A stretch of DNA of 64,000 nt from the NCBI RefSeq assembly GCF_029227915.1, contig NC_079887.1, positions 8,990,001 through 9,054,000 of the forward strand, in the 5' to 3' direction. Both the position numbers and the translations under genes were made by a program. Shown piece after piece: positions 1 through 11,163 of this stretch. A model generated the notes under the pieces. The model saw only the letters and a program-made list of their open reading frames with translations. It had not been told where the DNA came from and did not search any database. This DNA is from Hydractinia symbiolongicarpus (Eukaryota; Cnidaria; Hydrozoa; Anthoathecata; Hydractiniidae). Position 1 is the stretch's first letter; the number at the start of each line of letters is the position of its first letter.

Positions 1-357
1 TAACCGAGATTTTTGGGAATTTTCATCTGTATTATTTCCAGCTTAAATATATGCTGGTGTTTGAACATTATAAAGTTCTCGGGTAACACGTATCTTGTGA
101 AGGCTATACCTGGTTTGAACTAATTTATAGGCGATACTTAACTGAAGGTCGGTGTAACTTAATCCGTTAAAAAGGCAATAGTTACCACATAAAAGACAAT
201 GTGTTACTCGAAGTTTTTATAAAGGCGAAATTTTGCTAGAAACTATATAAATTTGAGGCCTAACACGAGCCGTTATAAACCTTTTCTATCCATTTATTAT
301 TTCTTTTATCTAATATATATTAATATCATTTCCATTTTTTTCTTTTCTTGGTACTAG

Positions 358-463
358 GTGATGGTGTACTAGCTGGTTTTAAATATGGAAAACGGTTTGG
401 AGAGGGAGCAATTGCAAAACAAGTTCGTTTTCAATTTGATGTGAAGTTTCAAACTAAAGAAAG
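358..463 (+). CDS. possible internal coding exon of an unidentified gene
   Basis: An open stretch of about 34 codons lies between a good acceptor (pyrimidine-rich tract ending ...tactag) and a good donor (AAAG|gtatag). It reads DGVLAGFKYGKRFGEGA at its start and is rich in Gly, Phe and Lys. The glycine spacing recalls MORN or Yae1/LTO1-type segments, but I cannot assign it. The rest of the gene would lie left of the window or in exons I did not find. It could also be a chance open stretch. Confidence 0.3.
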
Positions 464-599
464 GTATAGTTTTACATACGCATGTATTTCTTGCTCGAAT
501 ACCTTGGTCAAAATGAGTTAGACAAGACAGCTAGTTTCGAAGTAATCGCGTAGGCTATTTCTATATTAAATTCACACATTTTAAACTTGTGCGAATGTT

Positions 600-845
600 C
601 AGAATGGACGAAGGACTTTAATCTTAGGCCGTTTGGTTAAGTCTAAACTGTTAAAATGTGCTAATTGTTGCTGATGTCAGCATGGCTATCACGAATTTCG
701 GGGGCTTCGTGACGTGAATTATTTCGGTCCGCGGGCGTGCTAGAGAATGTGACTGGAACTTCTTAACGCTGTCTGTCTGGCCTAAGTGTGTGCAAAAGTA
801 GCGACTTTGCAGACTGCCGGCTGCAGTGCATTGACTGTTTAACAC
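600..845. repeat. interspersed repeat, copy 1
   Basis: A segment here is shared, with divergence, with 55860-56030, and part of it is shared in reverse orientation with 15014-15055. Common blocks are TCAGCATGGC near 680 and CCTAAGT followed by GCAAAAGTAGCGA near 780. The copies cover at most about 200 bp and have no coding potential. It could be a short SINE or MITE; ends are not resolved. Confidence 0.45.
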
Positions 846-879
846 ACATCACACACAGCATCGCTTAGCATTTGTAACC

Positions 880-1119
880 ATGCCTTTATGCACCAATTTT
901 TGGTATGTTGATCTTTTTAGCATGTTAATTGGTACTGAAAAATATATCGAGTCAAAGGATCATGATGAAGCTGATGTAAAAGTATGTTATCACAAATGGA
1001 CGTTCGAATCTCCTGTGAACGAGATTTATAACGATGGCACTTTGCTAGATTGGACCATAGTAGACATGAATGATTATGTAAAATATAAATTTTATTCTAA
1101 AGAAAAAGAAATATCCTAA
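880..1119 (+). CDS. small uncharacterised ORF (79 aa)
   Basis: An ATG-initiated open frame of 79 codons, acidic and aromatic (it contains YHKWTF and LLDWTIVD), followed by AT-rich sequence with AATAAA-like strings. I recognise no domain. It shows no signal peptide or membrane helix. It begins just after the repeat at 600-845. It could be a small single-exon gene, a terminal exon of something upstream, or chance. The candidate exon at 358-463 does not join it in frame through the acceptors I could see. Confidence 0.3.
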   Translation: MPLCTNFWYVDLFSMLIGTEKYIESKDHDEADVKVCYHKWTFESPVNEIYNDGTLLDWTIVDMNDYVKYKFYSKEKEIS

Positions 1120-1367
1120 CAAATGTGGAAATGTTGAAATAATATATTAAATAAGTGGTTTTTATTTGGGTGTGTAGGTAACTGTGCATATAAAATGCTT
1201 TTATTGTTGGCTCTGCTCGGTGAATTTCATCTTTACCTTTATCATTTTTATTGATGTAAACTTCCATAAAATTGAGCACTTTTCTACTACGAAACGCAAT
1301 TTTGTTACCTTCTTAAACAAAATATCATTGTAGAATTATTATGTCATAGTTATTTTTAGATTAGATA

Positions 1368-2081
1368 ATGTCACTTGTTGCTGATTACAATTCTTCAGAA
1401 GAATCTTCCTCGGAAAACGAAAGTGAAAGTAAAAGCACAAAGAAACTTCCTCTGCCCTCATTGACTTTCGTTTCCAAGACGACAGGAAAAAGTTCCTTGT
1501 TTCTACAGGATCGGAAATTATCTTCAAATTCTGTGTATTCAAATCCCTATCTGCAATCGGAAGAACGTAAGATATCTATCCTAACGAAGCATGGTCCTCT
1601 TGTGAACACAAAGGAGGAGAGCGAGCAAGAAAAAAGATTTAATAAGAGACAGAAGAAAAAGAAAGAGAAGGAGCCGACGAAATTATGTCTTCATTTTTTT
1701 AAAAAAGGTACTTGTAAATATGGAGATGCGTGTAAGTTTTTACATTCTATAGCAAAGACTGAGACTTCTCACACAGACGATACGACGAACTGCAGAGTTG
1801 AGAAAAACACGTGTTATTCCCAGAACATTGAAAACTCTTCTGTCACAAAACAACCCTCGGTTTCGAACACGTTGAAAAAGAAGTCCGAACGCGTTTGTAA
1901 TGTTGCTTATGTCCAAAATGAATGCACGGACGTAGCTGGAGCCACTGTTGATGATACCGACGATGTATTATGGGAAGGCAGTGAAAACAACAAGCGAAAA
2001 AGGCGGGTTGGTTTGAGTGACACTGTCGTACCCAGTAAACGCGCTATTAATGCGTATGAAAGATACTCCAAGCATAGCTAA
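1368..2081 (+). CDS. CCCH zinc-finger protein (237 aa), single exon
   Basis: An intact frame with one C3H1 zinc finger around residues 105-127. Its spacing is C-X8-C-X5-C-X3-H (core CKYGDACKFLH), the canonical RNA-binding form. The N-terminus starts MSLVADYNSSEES, an acidic serine-rich segment. A lysine-rich stretch (KRQKKKKEKE) just before the finger looks like a nuclear localisation signal. The tail is polar, with another basic cluster (NNKRKRRVG). The expected role is RNA binding or RNA processing in the nucleus; that is inference from the domain. No intron signal interrupts it, and the ATG context is reasonable. A 28-bp tandem duplication straddles the stop codon. An AATAAA signal lies near 2441. 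I cannot name the vertebrate orthologue. Confidence 0.8.
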   Translation: MSLVADYNSSEESSSENESESKSTKKLPLPSLTFVSKTTGKSSLFLQDRKLSSNSVYSNPYLQSEERKISILTKHGPLVNTKEESEQEKRFNKRQKKKKEKEPTKLCLHFFKKGTCKYGDACKFLHSIAKTETSHTDDTTNCRVEKNTCYSQNIENSSVTKQPSVSNTLKKKSERVCNVAYVQNECTDVAGATVDDTDDVLWEGSENNKRKRRVGLSDTVVPSKRAINAYERYSKHS

Positions 2082-2112
2082 CATAGAAAGGTACTCCAAG
2101 CATAGCTAACAG
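2058..2112 (+). repeat. 28-bp direct duplication across a stop codon
   Basis: The string containing TACTCCAAGCATAGCTAACA occurs twice back to back. The first copy holds the end and TAG stop of the CCCH gene; the second lies in the 3' UTR. One base differs between the copies, so it is a fairly recent duplication. Confidence 0.85.
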
Positions 2113-3026
2113 AGTATAATTTTTGATTGAGTCAACTGTGAAGAAACGCCTGCAAGTATCCACCCCTTTAAAGAATATTAAGCTATGCTTAAACAACGGT
2201 ATGAATCGATGAGCTCCTAATGATATGTTTGTTAGCTACATAATTAATTACCGAATTATAAAAATGCGTAGCTCACAAACACTTGATACTCACGAAAAGG
2301 TGACGAGAAAATATAGATAGATATAGGAATATCCACAGGGAGCAATTTTCGCAACATTACGTAGATTTAGTCCAAATTCAATCTGTGTAGCCCTGATAAT
2401 TTTTTCTGCAAAGTTACCTAGTTTCGAATTAGCTTTTAAATAAAATCAGAACATGTTTCCTATATTTCTGACTCCTTGAGTTTACGTTTCTAATATTAAG
2501 AAAATGCTCGAAATTTATTACGTGAAATCTCACTCCTCAAATTTTGCAGTTTCTAGACTTCTTTGAGCTAAATAAATGCAAGTGATTATACCTTATGTTG
2601 CAATATGAAGAATCTTAATGAAGAATCTCACAGTGAAAACTCAGGCTGTTAAAAAGACAATAACGCAATTTATTTTTCTTATGACGCGCGCATAAATTAT
2701 CACGAGTTTTGATTCTGTAAGAAATGAGGGCAACGATTTGACGAAGCAAAAGTAGGTTTATTAAATTATTTATTTTTTAACAAGATTCCCAATAGATTGT
2801 GGCATAAATTATTTCCAAAGGGAAGGCCAAAAAATTAAATAAATATATAATATAAACCCAATGCTTTCATTCTGTCACCTTCTTCGAAAATAGAAAAACA
2901 ATCGATCCATAAGGTTCCGCGTGAAATATTTTCAGGATCGTCGAAATTTCGGACGAAGCGTGTTTCGGAAAGTTAGATGAAACAAGAAAAAAATACTCAA
3001 TTTGAGACAATATATATTCTGTAAAA
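2113..3026. other. intergenic, 3' flanks of two convergent genes
   Basis: AT-rich sequence between the CCCH gene (+) and the chitinase (-), which converge here. It includes their 3' UTRs. I see no ORF, RNA gene or repeat. Confidence 0.6.
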
Positions 3027-6000
3027 CTAACATTTCACATTTTGTGGCCAGTCACAGTACTTCGCGACTGGGTTAAATTTCAAACCAGCTTGACATGATT
3101 TCACGCTTGCAATACCTCGCAGACAGTGGAAGAATTTTGAACAATCCTTCGGGTGTGCATAGATACCATCAGATAACCCTTGGCATGACACAGATGCTAC
3201 AAATAAAAAGGAAAAGAGAACTTTAAATACAAATATAGAATTAATTTTCACGAGTTTTTGTCAATTTCACGAAATTTATTGGAAAACTCTTAGCGAAAAC
3301 TAATTCCAACGAAATTGGATTTGTTCTTTTTTGAAAAAGATTTACACTATTTTTTTTTATATTTATTATTTCGATTTACGTAGAACTACATTATAACTTA
3401 TATGTAAATTTCAACTTCAGCAACCTTTATTTTAATGTCCCCTGCGTAAACGCCATTGAAAAAACAGTATAAATTAAGAAATAAAATGTTATCAAATTCT
3501 TTTACGCAAAATCCGTCAGATTTAATTTTCGTGAAATATTAGGACTTGCTAACTTCGCGAAAATTAAATTTCAAATCAAAACATTTCTTGTAAAAATTAG
3601 TTAATTCTATCATTTGAGAATTAATTTCCTTAAGGTATAATAATATCGAATCTGAAAAATTTCAAATGCCTATTAAAACCTTGTTTGCTTGGACTTCTTT
3701 GCACCTTCTCCAATATATAGAAAAAGCAAAAAGGAGTCATGGGAATGAGGTTGCACTACACGTTTAAATCAACAATTTTGAAACCGTACTTGGTCTGGTT
3801 GGTGGTTTGGGTGGGTCAGTGGGTGCAGCAGTGCTTCCTTTGGATGGTGTCGCTTTCGTTGGTCCGGTGTAGGGTGGCAAAGTATTCGGTTTTCCTGACG
3901 GGATTGGTCCATTTTTGAACATAGCGGCGATGTGTTCACTGTAATGTTTTCCATCGATCACATTGTTTTGGTCGAATGATGCATCCCAAAACATGATACC
4001 ACCAAAGCGAGGCTCATCTTTTAAATTCTGGAATGTGAGTAGTCAAAAATAACTTGAGTACATTTCGTAGTTTTTAAAAACTAAATAAAAAGTGTTTCTT
4101 TATTTTTGTCAACCGCAATAATCCTTTTATGAATATAATTCTAAGCAAATCATATTTAAATTTAGTTAACTGAGGTCGGGGACCCAAAACGTGACTATTT
4201 TTCTTATTTATTATAAAATGGATGAAAGAACAAGGAATTTTTTAATGTATTTCTCTTTTACTTCAAAACATAATTTATTCTGTGGGTCAATTTTCTTTTG
4301 TCTAAAGTAAATACAAATATTATATACCTGATAAATCTTAGCCAACTCACTAGGGGTACGGTAATGAAGTGGATTTCCCGAAGCTTTTTTATTTCCCGGT
4401 ACACCAACAAAAATCATCGGTCCATCGGTTTTCTTGGAGTAGTCCACCCATTTTTTGACGTGATCGTAGAAGACGCGCTCGTTTCCTGTGTGGCACCAGT
4501 TGTTGTAGAATTGGATGTAAATTTCATCAACAAGCTTTGGAACATCACCAAGAACACGACCAGCTGATGGACCAAGAAGTCTATGGAGAGGGATCAAGGC
4601 CTTTCATCAGCTATTGAAAACACTGAAACAAGGTCCGAAGCGGGGTTAGCTATAAATAGGTGCCTGATAATATTGATAGTAAAGAATGAAAATTCCGTTA
4701 AGGTTTGCGTTGCAAAAAGCATTTAAGAAAGTAGTAAATATGCGCCAGTTTTACCCTTCCCCCCCCCTCCCACACATTCAATCGTATGAACTTAAGACTT
4801 CACCTTTTCTCTCCCTCCTTGCAAAAATAAAACAACATTTTAGCCCAGTCTGTAAAGCGTTCGACTCACCTCCTAAAGGTGTTGGGCGTGATACCCATAT
4901 AAACTAGTTGTCCAATTGACCAAAAATTCCGTTACATTAAACTCCCTACAAAATTAACTATTTTTAACATTCGCCAAGTTAAATAAAAAACATTTGCTAG
5001 TCGCCAATATTAATAAATTTTAAATAATTACTTAACTTTAACGGAAATAATATATCCTGTTATAATCGTTATCATAGCTCTACGGGCGTACTCGTCCCCA
5101 GGTTTCCTTGGCCCCTGAGCCATTATTTTGGAGCGGCCAATATTGATATATTGCCACTATCAAATTAAACAAAAAAGGCGAAATTCCCTGATAACGAGGT
5201 TGCTTTGTGGTGTGCAGCAACAGTTGGTCAACTTTTTTTTTAATAAGAAGACCTACCTGTCTGGGAATGGACATTGTGGTGCTGCACCAATCAAAATCTT
5301 TTGACTTCCAGCTTTTTCAAGACGCCTCAATTCTTTTACGAAATCCGTGTAATATGAATAATAGCCATTCTCGATATCAAGATCGATACCATCCATGATG
5401 GCGCTGAAGAAAAGGATATTGCTGTATATTTGAAGAAAGGACCTCGACTTTTTTAAACGCAATTTCAAGGTGCTATGTTACGCTATAGGACAAAATTGGC
5501 GCTTTTTGAAACGATAAGGAAATCATTATTGTCCCCAGAGCTGTGTGCCTCAAAGAACTGTAGGTATGAAAAAGACGAGGGGTAAAGTTGAGCTACTAAT
5601 CGTTAAAACAAAATTGTGAAACTTGAGGGACAGTGCAGAAAATAGTAACATCGGTTCTAAAATATTGCTCTTGTTTATTCTCTTAAAAACAGAATAAACA
5701 TTCAATATTCAATAAAGAACAAAATAATAAATTTAAATATATCTCTAAAGCTATAGTGCCGTACTTACCTTCCAAAAGGTCGAATAGCTTGAAGGTCCGT
5801 ACCTTCTAACAGTAAGTGGTAGACACGGTAGGCGAAAAGTTTAGCTTCATCAACACCAGAAAATCCGACCCGGCCTACTGCTCCACCCAGAGACATCAAG
5901 ACTTGTTTACCATTCTTTTGACACTCTTTAATTCCTGCTTCTATTTTTGGACATCGAAACATTTTTGGATACTCAGGCGCGACGGGAGTTTCACAATGAA

Positions 6001-6615
6001 AGGCGAAGTTGAAGCCAGGCATGCGATCTGCATGAAAACAAAAGTGGTAAAAACACAGTGGATATGGCTATTGCTAGTGGATATGAAAAAGAAGAAGAAG
6101 AAGAAGAAGAAGAAAAAAGAAGAAGAAGAAGAGGAAGAAGAAGAAACTAACCTTTATTTTTCCGGTCAAAAAATACGTTTAAAAATGATAAGACGATAAT
6201 GTCGTAGTTGTAATCCCGACAAAAGTCGACAAGATCTTTTTCCCAATACTGGCGTGGCTTCAAGCTGTTGTAGACGGCATTTTGTCCCCAGTAGGCAACA
6301 ATCTTGTGTCTGTTAGACGCTAGAAGACAGATGGAAGTAAATCAGAATAACGCCAGATTTTAAAATCCCTTGACAATGACGCAGTTAGTACAAGACGTGT
6401 TTTCATAACCTCCTGTTGTTGACAAGAGTAAAACTTACATGATAATCAGTGCAAAATTGTTGAAAATGTTAAACTCTGGTATGTTGGCATCTTATTTTAC
6501 ATTATTAAAATCTTGAAATAGTCCTGTTGTGACAACTTCATAAAAACATGGTAAAAAGTTTACCTGAAACGCAGACAGCTAGACCGAACAAAAGAAAAAA
6601 TATTTTCGCATCCAT
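3027..6615 (-). CDS. GH18 class III (hevamine-like) chitinase with C-terminal ChtBD2 domain, 7 exons
   Basis: Secreted enzyme hydrolysing beta-1,4 links of chitin. Exons (complement): 6564-6615, 6152-6319, 5769-6027, 5257-5403, 4328-about 4600, 3790-4027, 3027-3196; about 434 aa. Exon 1 is a signal peptide (MDAKIFFLLFGLAVCVSG). Exon 2 carries YWGQN, the class III strand-1 motif. Exon 4 carries MDGIDLDIENG, the GH18 DxxDxDxE motif with catalytic Glu, followed by APQCPFPD. Exon 5 has IQFYNNWC and exon 6 has GGIMFWDASFD, both typical of hevamine folds. A Pro/Thr linker then leads to a six-cysteine peritrophin-A/CBM14 domain in exon 7. Phases agree at every junction except exon 4 to 5, which is one base out (see findings). 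A pyrimidine-rich acceptor at about 6697 in the 5' UTR could be cis- or trans-spliced. Confidence 0.85.
6060..6150. repeat. (AAG)n purine tract beside a splice donor
   Basis: About 90 bp of GAA/AAG-rich triplets, lying in chitinase intron 2 immediately downstream (in gene direction) of the exon 2 donor. On the gene strand it reads as a (TTC)n pyrimidine tract. It opens a spurious frame through a long lysine/glutamate run. Confidence 0.85.
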
Positions 6616-6697
6616 TCTGGCTTTTTCAATGTCAAGTTGAATAAAACAGAAAAACATAGCTTCGGTATTTATGCCTAAGTTTGATAGCTCTCTCCTC

Positions 6698-7940
6698 CTG
6701 CATGAAAAACAAACAAAATAAAACAAATTCTATTGAAAGAATAAAACAGACTATCATAATACGGAGGAGATTGAACGGTTATTTAAACAACTTCGTTAAA
6801 ACTGGGGATAATATATCTTGCATATGTAACCAGCAGAAAAGATCAGTTACATCGTGTTGATTCAGGTATTTCATTTTAGCCTATTTTTTTTTTGCCTGTT
6901 GACTTAGCAAGTGTCCACACATATCATCGTTTATAAAAACAACTTAGCATCCAGGATTAATATATGGTAAGCTATCATGAAGGTAGATGGACACCTACCT
7001 GGTTGGCTGTTTTAAAAAACATTGATCCAGGTAGAACAAAAATCCTACAATAACTACAAACATTGTTTAGTCAAGTTTCAAACTTGTACCCAAAGTTGTG
7101 TTTCTGCTTTCTTTCTTTTTCTTTCTTTTTTTCTTTTTTATTTGTTCATGATTATTTAGCAAAAATGAACTTTCGAGTTTCTGCGAGAATTACTATCAGC
7201 GTGAGGGCCCTGTGATTACTAATTATGCTTTTAAAGCTCCAGTTTTTATTGTGGAAGCCATGCAAGCATAAGGACCATTCAAAACTGATCACGATTTTAG
7301 AACTTGAACAGGGTGTTACGGTTTTTTACCGAATGTCAACACTCTAAAAAACAGAAATAGAAATATTTTTTTTGGACTTATAGAACTTTTTTACTCTTAT
7401 AGTACTATAAAAGGCTTTGATATTAAACATTCAATTCTTTGTATTCGTAGCACCTTATGTCGCCAGGGTGCAAACGTTGTCGCCAATAATGCCTAATTAA
7501 TTTCATGACCGACCAAAAGCGGTCAAATTAAACCGCGCCTCCAGACAATTTCCGGCTCTTGTGACTATGCTTATGCACAATGTCGTCATTTCAGAAACTG
7601 TAACGTCATCATTTTTTAACCTTTTTTTACTCAAAAACAACACCTGTTTCTGCTGGCGACTATTTATCAGAGTTGTTGTACTTAGCTAGCCCGTCTAAGA
7701 CAATTTACTCTGAAAATACAGGATTTAATTAGGAACCCATAAATGTTGTCGTTTTTATGTAACACCCTTTTAACAAATTAATGCACATCGAGAATTATGC
7801 TTAGGCAAGATACAAGATATCGTGTCACAATATTTTCTAGTATCCCGAATCAACTCTCGTTTTTTTATTCTAATCGCGAATATTTAAATGAATATACAAA
7901 AGACTTGATGTTGTCACATATTTCCACGGGCTAACGACTA
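6698..7940. other. intergenic region upstream of the chitinase
   Basis: The probable chitinase promoter plus spacer. It holds a T/C-rich run near 7105-7140 and, at 7919-7940, a leftover Helitron 3' end (TTTCCACGGGCTAACGACTA) abutting the next element. I could not place a promoter. Confidence 0.5.
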
Positions 7941-8067
7941 TCTTTATTATTATAGCTGCATTTTGTGTGTTCAAAATGGCTGCACGCAGCTTTATTTCGG
8001 GGCCCCCACTGGGTAGCTAATTTGTTGACAGGCGAACCCGTAGATTTTTCCATAGGTTAACGACTAG
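7941..8067 (+). mobile_element. short non-autonomous Helitron (127 bp)
   Basis: Starts TCTTTATTATTATAGC after a host A and ends GGTTAACGACTAG before a host T. The GTAGATTTTTCCATAG imperfect hairpin sits about 10 bases before the end. These are the Helitron hallmarks (5' TC, 3' hairpin then CTRR, A^T target, no target duplication). A remnant 3' end of another copy lies directly upstream. Confidence 0.75.
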
Positions 8068-8539
8068 TCTTATATTAGAATTAACATAATTTCCTTAAAA
8101 AATAGAAGTAACAGAGCTGAAATATAAAACAAACATGTTTTAAAATCGTATATATGTTTTACTTTCGTACTTTATAGCAAACACGTCTGCTTCTGTTTTG
8201 GATTTAAGCAAGGATCATAATCATTTTTTGGTTATTAATTAGTTAAGGAGATAATTAGAGGATCTAAATCACCCAGTCAGATAACAACAATAATTAAAAA
8301 TGTTTTTAAAGAACTGAATGCAAGCAATAGATTGATTAAAATCTTTCTCTCTTTTTTGTAAAATAAGCATGCTTGTTCATGGTTCATGACATGGTAATAT
8401 TAAAATTATTTAACAACAATGACTGAACAAGAGTGGCAATATTTCTAAATTAAGAAAAACCCGCTTTGTCATGTTCACTTAAAAATGTTTTTTCTATACA
8501 AAAGAGTTCATGCCAGTAAAAGTTCGACATTAAAATCCA
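8068..8539. other. intergenic, LDAH 3' flank
   Basis: AT-rich and without recognisable features. It should contain the LDAH 3' UTR. Confidence 0.5.
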
Positions 8540-11163
8540 TTATGAAAAAGAATGAGGTCTTCCACACATATAAGACTTTGATCTTTTTAAAGAAAAAGTC
8601 ATATTCCTAACTATTGCGCAAGCGCTAGACTTCTCCATAATCTTTTTATTGATAATCTCCACAACAATAGCAGCTACTTTCTTACTTGTATTAAAAATAA
8701 AAGCATGACCGATTCCGTTTGCATCTAATCTGATGTCGACATCTGGAAATGTCTTTTTCATGTCAGCATAAAATGACAGCGGTGTCCAAGCGTCACTGGC
8801 TCCATAATAAAACGTCAGTTTATCTGCATGCTTTTTGATTACATCCTTCAATAAATCATGATGACCAATCTTCGATAAGTCTTTTGCTATTTGTGCAATG
8901 TTACGTAGTCCATTCGGACTGATTACAGATCTTATCCCCTCTGTTATCGCATCCACTGAACCGCAACTACACTTACGTCTCGAAGCTAAGGCATCAATTA
9001 ATGTTTTTTTGACGAAAGGTGGCAACCTTTCCATCACTGATGTGGTCGTTACAAGTGGATTCTTCATGATTTGCGTCATGGGAACCCAAAATCTTCCACT
9101 TGTCGTTTCCATGGTTCTTTCAAATACTGGAAATAATAACACCGCTAGTAATATTTGACTCGTATCCGTCATCTGGTTCAACATTTTTAATGTGACGTAC
9201 GACCCCAGTGAATGAGCTACGATGATTATTCTTCGATCAGATTTAATATATTGCCGAATAAAGGCAAGCTTATGCGAGATTTGTTCTTCCAAGGTAAATG
9301 TGTGTTTATGACTTGGTTTTATTTCTGGAAACCGTTCTTTGGCAACCCTTTTGGATAGACAACTGTTCTGCGGGATGAGATCGTGACCTTAAAAAAAGAA
9401 GCACGATATATTTTATTTAAATAGTACAGATCTCATTTGAACCCATTTCAACCATATTCGTGGCCCCTACCACTTCCCTTTTTTGTAATAACTTCTGAAC
9501 ATACCGTTTTAGGTGTTGAGATTTGACTTTTCATCATTTTTAGTTAGCTTCAAAAAAATATACAAGGCCACGTGTGTTGTCATGATAACTTTACACGAAA
9601 AAAATATCACAACCGTTTTTTCTTTGATTATTCTTATAAAGTTACAAAGTCATTTTTTATGCATCTTTTAAGTAATTATACTGTTTTGGAAAACTGTTTC
9701 CAAAATATTTGAAAATGTAATCTTGGACTGAATGACGTCATCGAAATTTTTTAAACCAAATCCCTCGAATGTGCTCACAATTTGTGCTAATTGTGACAAT
9801 AGGAGGTCAAAAAAGTCTGGCCTTAGAAGGGTTATTATGCACTTACAAACGCGGCGCCTTTTATGAAAAGAGCACTACAATGATTTTTGAAATGAAGATG
9901 TTTAGCATTTATCATTCATATGCATAACCTTTGCCATATACCTTCCAACTGTTATAACTGTCGGCGTTAAATGTGTAAAAAAAACTTGAAAACAACGAAA
10001 TTTAATGACAATTAAAAGTAAAAGAAAAGACAATTGAACAATAACAACTAAAAGTAAAAAAGGTAAAAAAAGTAGAAGCCTTTTTTTGGTAGACACTGAC
10101 TGAAGGTATTAAAAACGTTTTTTAAATCACATAAATTAAATAATATTATTGAAACAGAAACAAAGCAAAAAAGAAAGAGTTTCTGTACGTTACTGTAGAA
10201 CCAAAAAAGTTGAAATTCTGGAGCTAGACAACCTCGTACCCTGATTCTTCTATGCCTACGATCGTCTCTTCAGATTATAATAGGCGTAGAAGAGCCCTTA
10301 TTACGAGTTTGGGAGCTGGAGTCTTCGCTTTATGTTTTCATGGTTTATTAGAAAAACTACTTTAGTATGGATGCTATCTTTTATGGTTGAGTCATTTTTT
10401 AAGTGGATTTAAAAAATTTTATGTTCCTGTTAGTATAAACAAATATTAATTAAAAATTGATTATGGATTTGATTGATATATATGTCAGTTAGAAACGTCA
10501 ATGAGTCTAGGCACTGTAAGAGGAAGTTTGTGTTCAAGACATGCAACTTTTGTAAACAGACGATAAATGGACACCAAAAAACATCTCTTATTTTTTGCAC
10601 ATGTGTAAGTAAAATGATACTAGAATGCATTCAGATTTACCTGCATGCGAGATTCCAAAAATTGGTATCTGTACTTCTTTGTATAAGCATTCCAAGAATT
10701 TATCGTACAGCTCGATAGCTCCTGGATTTCCTGGTATAAACAATATAACTAGATTGCTTTTATTACACTCTGGTTGGATATAAGAAACCCATGTAATGAT
10801 ATTTTCTACATTCACAGCACAGTGTCTTATAGATTGTTTAGAATAACAGTCAATACTCGTATCGCTGTGCGCCTGTCGCACGAGAGGTTGCGTGACGCCT
10901 AGGTAGTCACGAAAAACTGACGAGATTGAGAATACATCATTTGTATGATCTTTTGTGTTGAGATTATGAGTATTTTTCTTTTCTGCGTTGTCTTCGATTT
11001 TAAACTGGTCCTCTGTACATACCTCTATTTTGACCTTATTTGCTGCTTCTTCCTCGAGCATGCCATATGGCTCTTTTGGTTGACATTTATGTTTTTTAGT
11101 TTGGACTTTGTCGGATACTCTATCAGTCATACTTGATGGAAATATATATCGCATATGTTTCAA
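8540..11163 (-). CDS. LDAH: lipid-droplet-associated hydrolase (LDAH), 2 exons
   Basis: An alpha/beta-hydrolase of the LDAH (C2orf43) family, which binds lipid droplets and influences cholesterol ester and triglyceride turnover. Exons (complement): 10641-11163 and 8540-9387, joined in phase as ISHA-G-HDLIP, the conserved SHAGH segment; about 456 aa. FIPGNPGAIELYDKFL is the family's oxyanion-loop motif. VAHSLGSY is the nucleophile elbow with catalytic Ser. FYYGASDAWTP holds the expected acid region and GIGHAFIF the catalytic His. The catalytic core therefore looks complete. The first about 130 residues are a polar extension absent from the roughly 325-aa vertebrate protein. Its start is uncertain, since a second Met follows 11 codons later. 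The 1.25-kb intron contains only AT-rich DNA. Confidence 0.88.

Noticed and set aside
3027-3251. A separate small secreted chitin-binding protein
   Set aside because: The leader portion lies upstream of a good acceptor at 3197. The domain joins the chitinase exon at 3790 in phase, so it is the chitinase tail.
4846-4905. A tRNA-like segment (GTCTGTAAAGCGTTCGACTC ... GGGCGTGATACCC)
   Set aside because: It has a box-like shape, but the arms do not pair and the B box is poor. At most it is an old tRNA-derived SINE fragment.
5816-6199. A 127-aa plus-strand frame ending in poly-Lys/Glu
   Set aside because: It is antisense to chitinase exon 3 and runs through the AAG tract.
10240-10295. A small inverted repeat (CTTCTATGCCTA / TAGGCGTAGAAG) in the LDAH intron
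   Set aside because: It is imperfect and short with no further copies seen. It may be chance.
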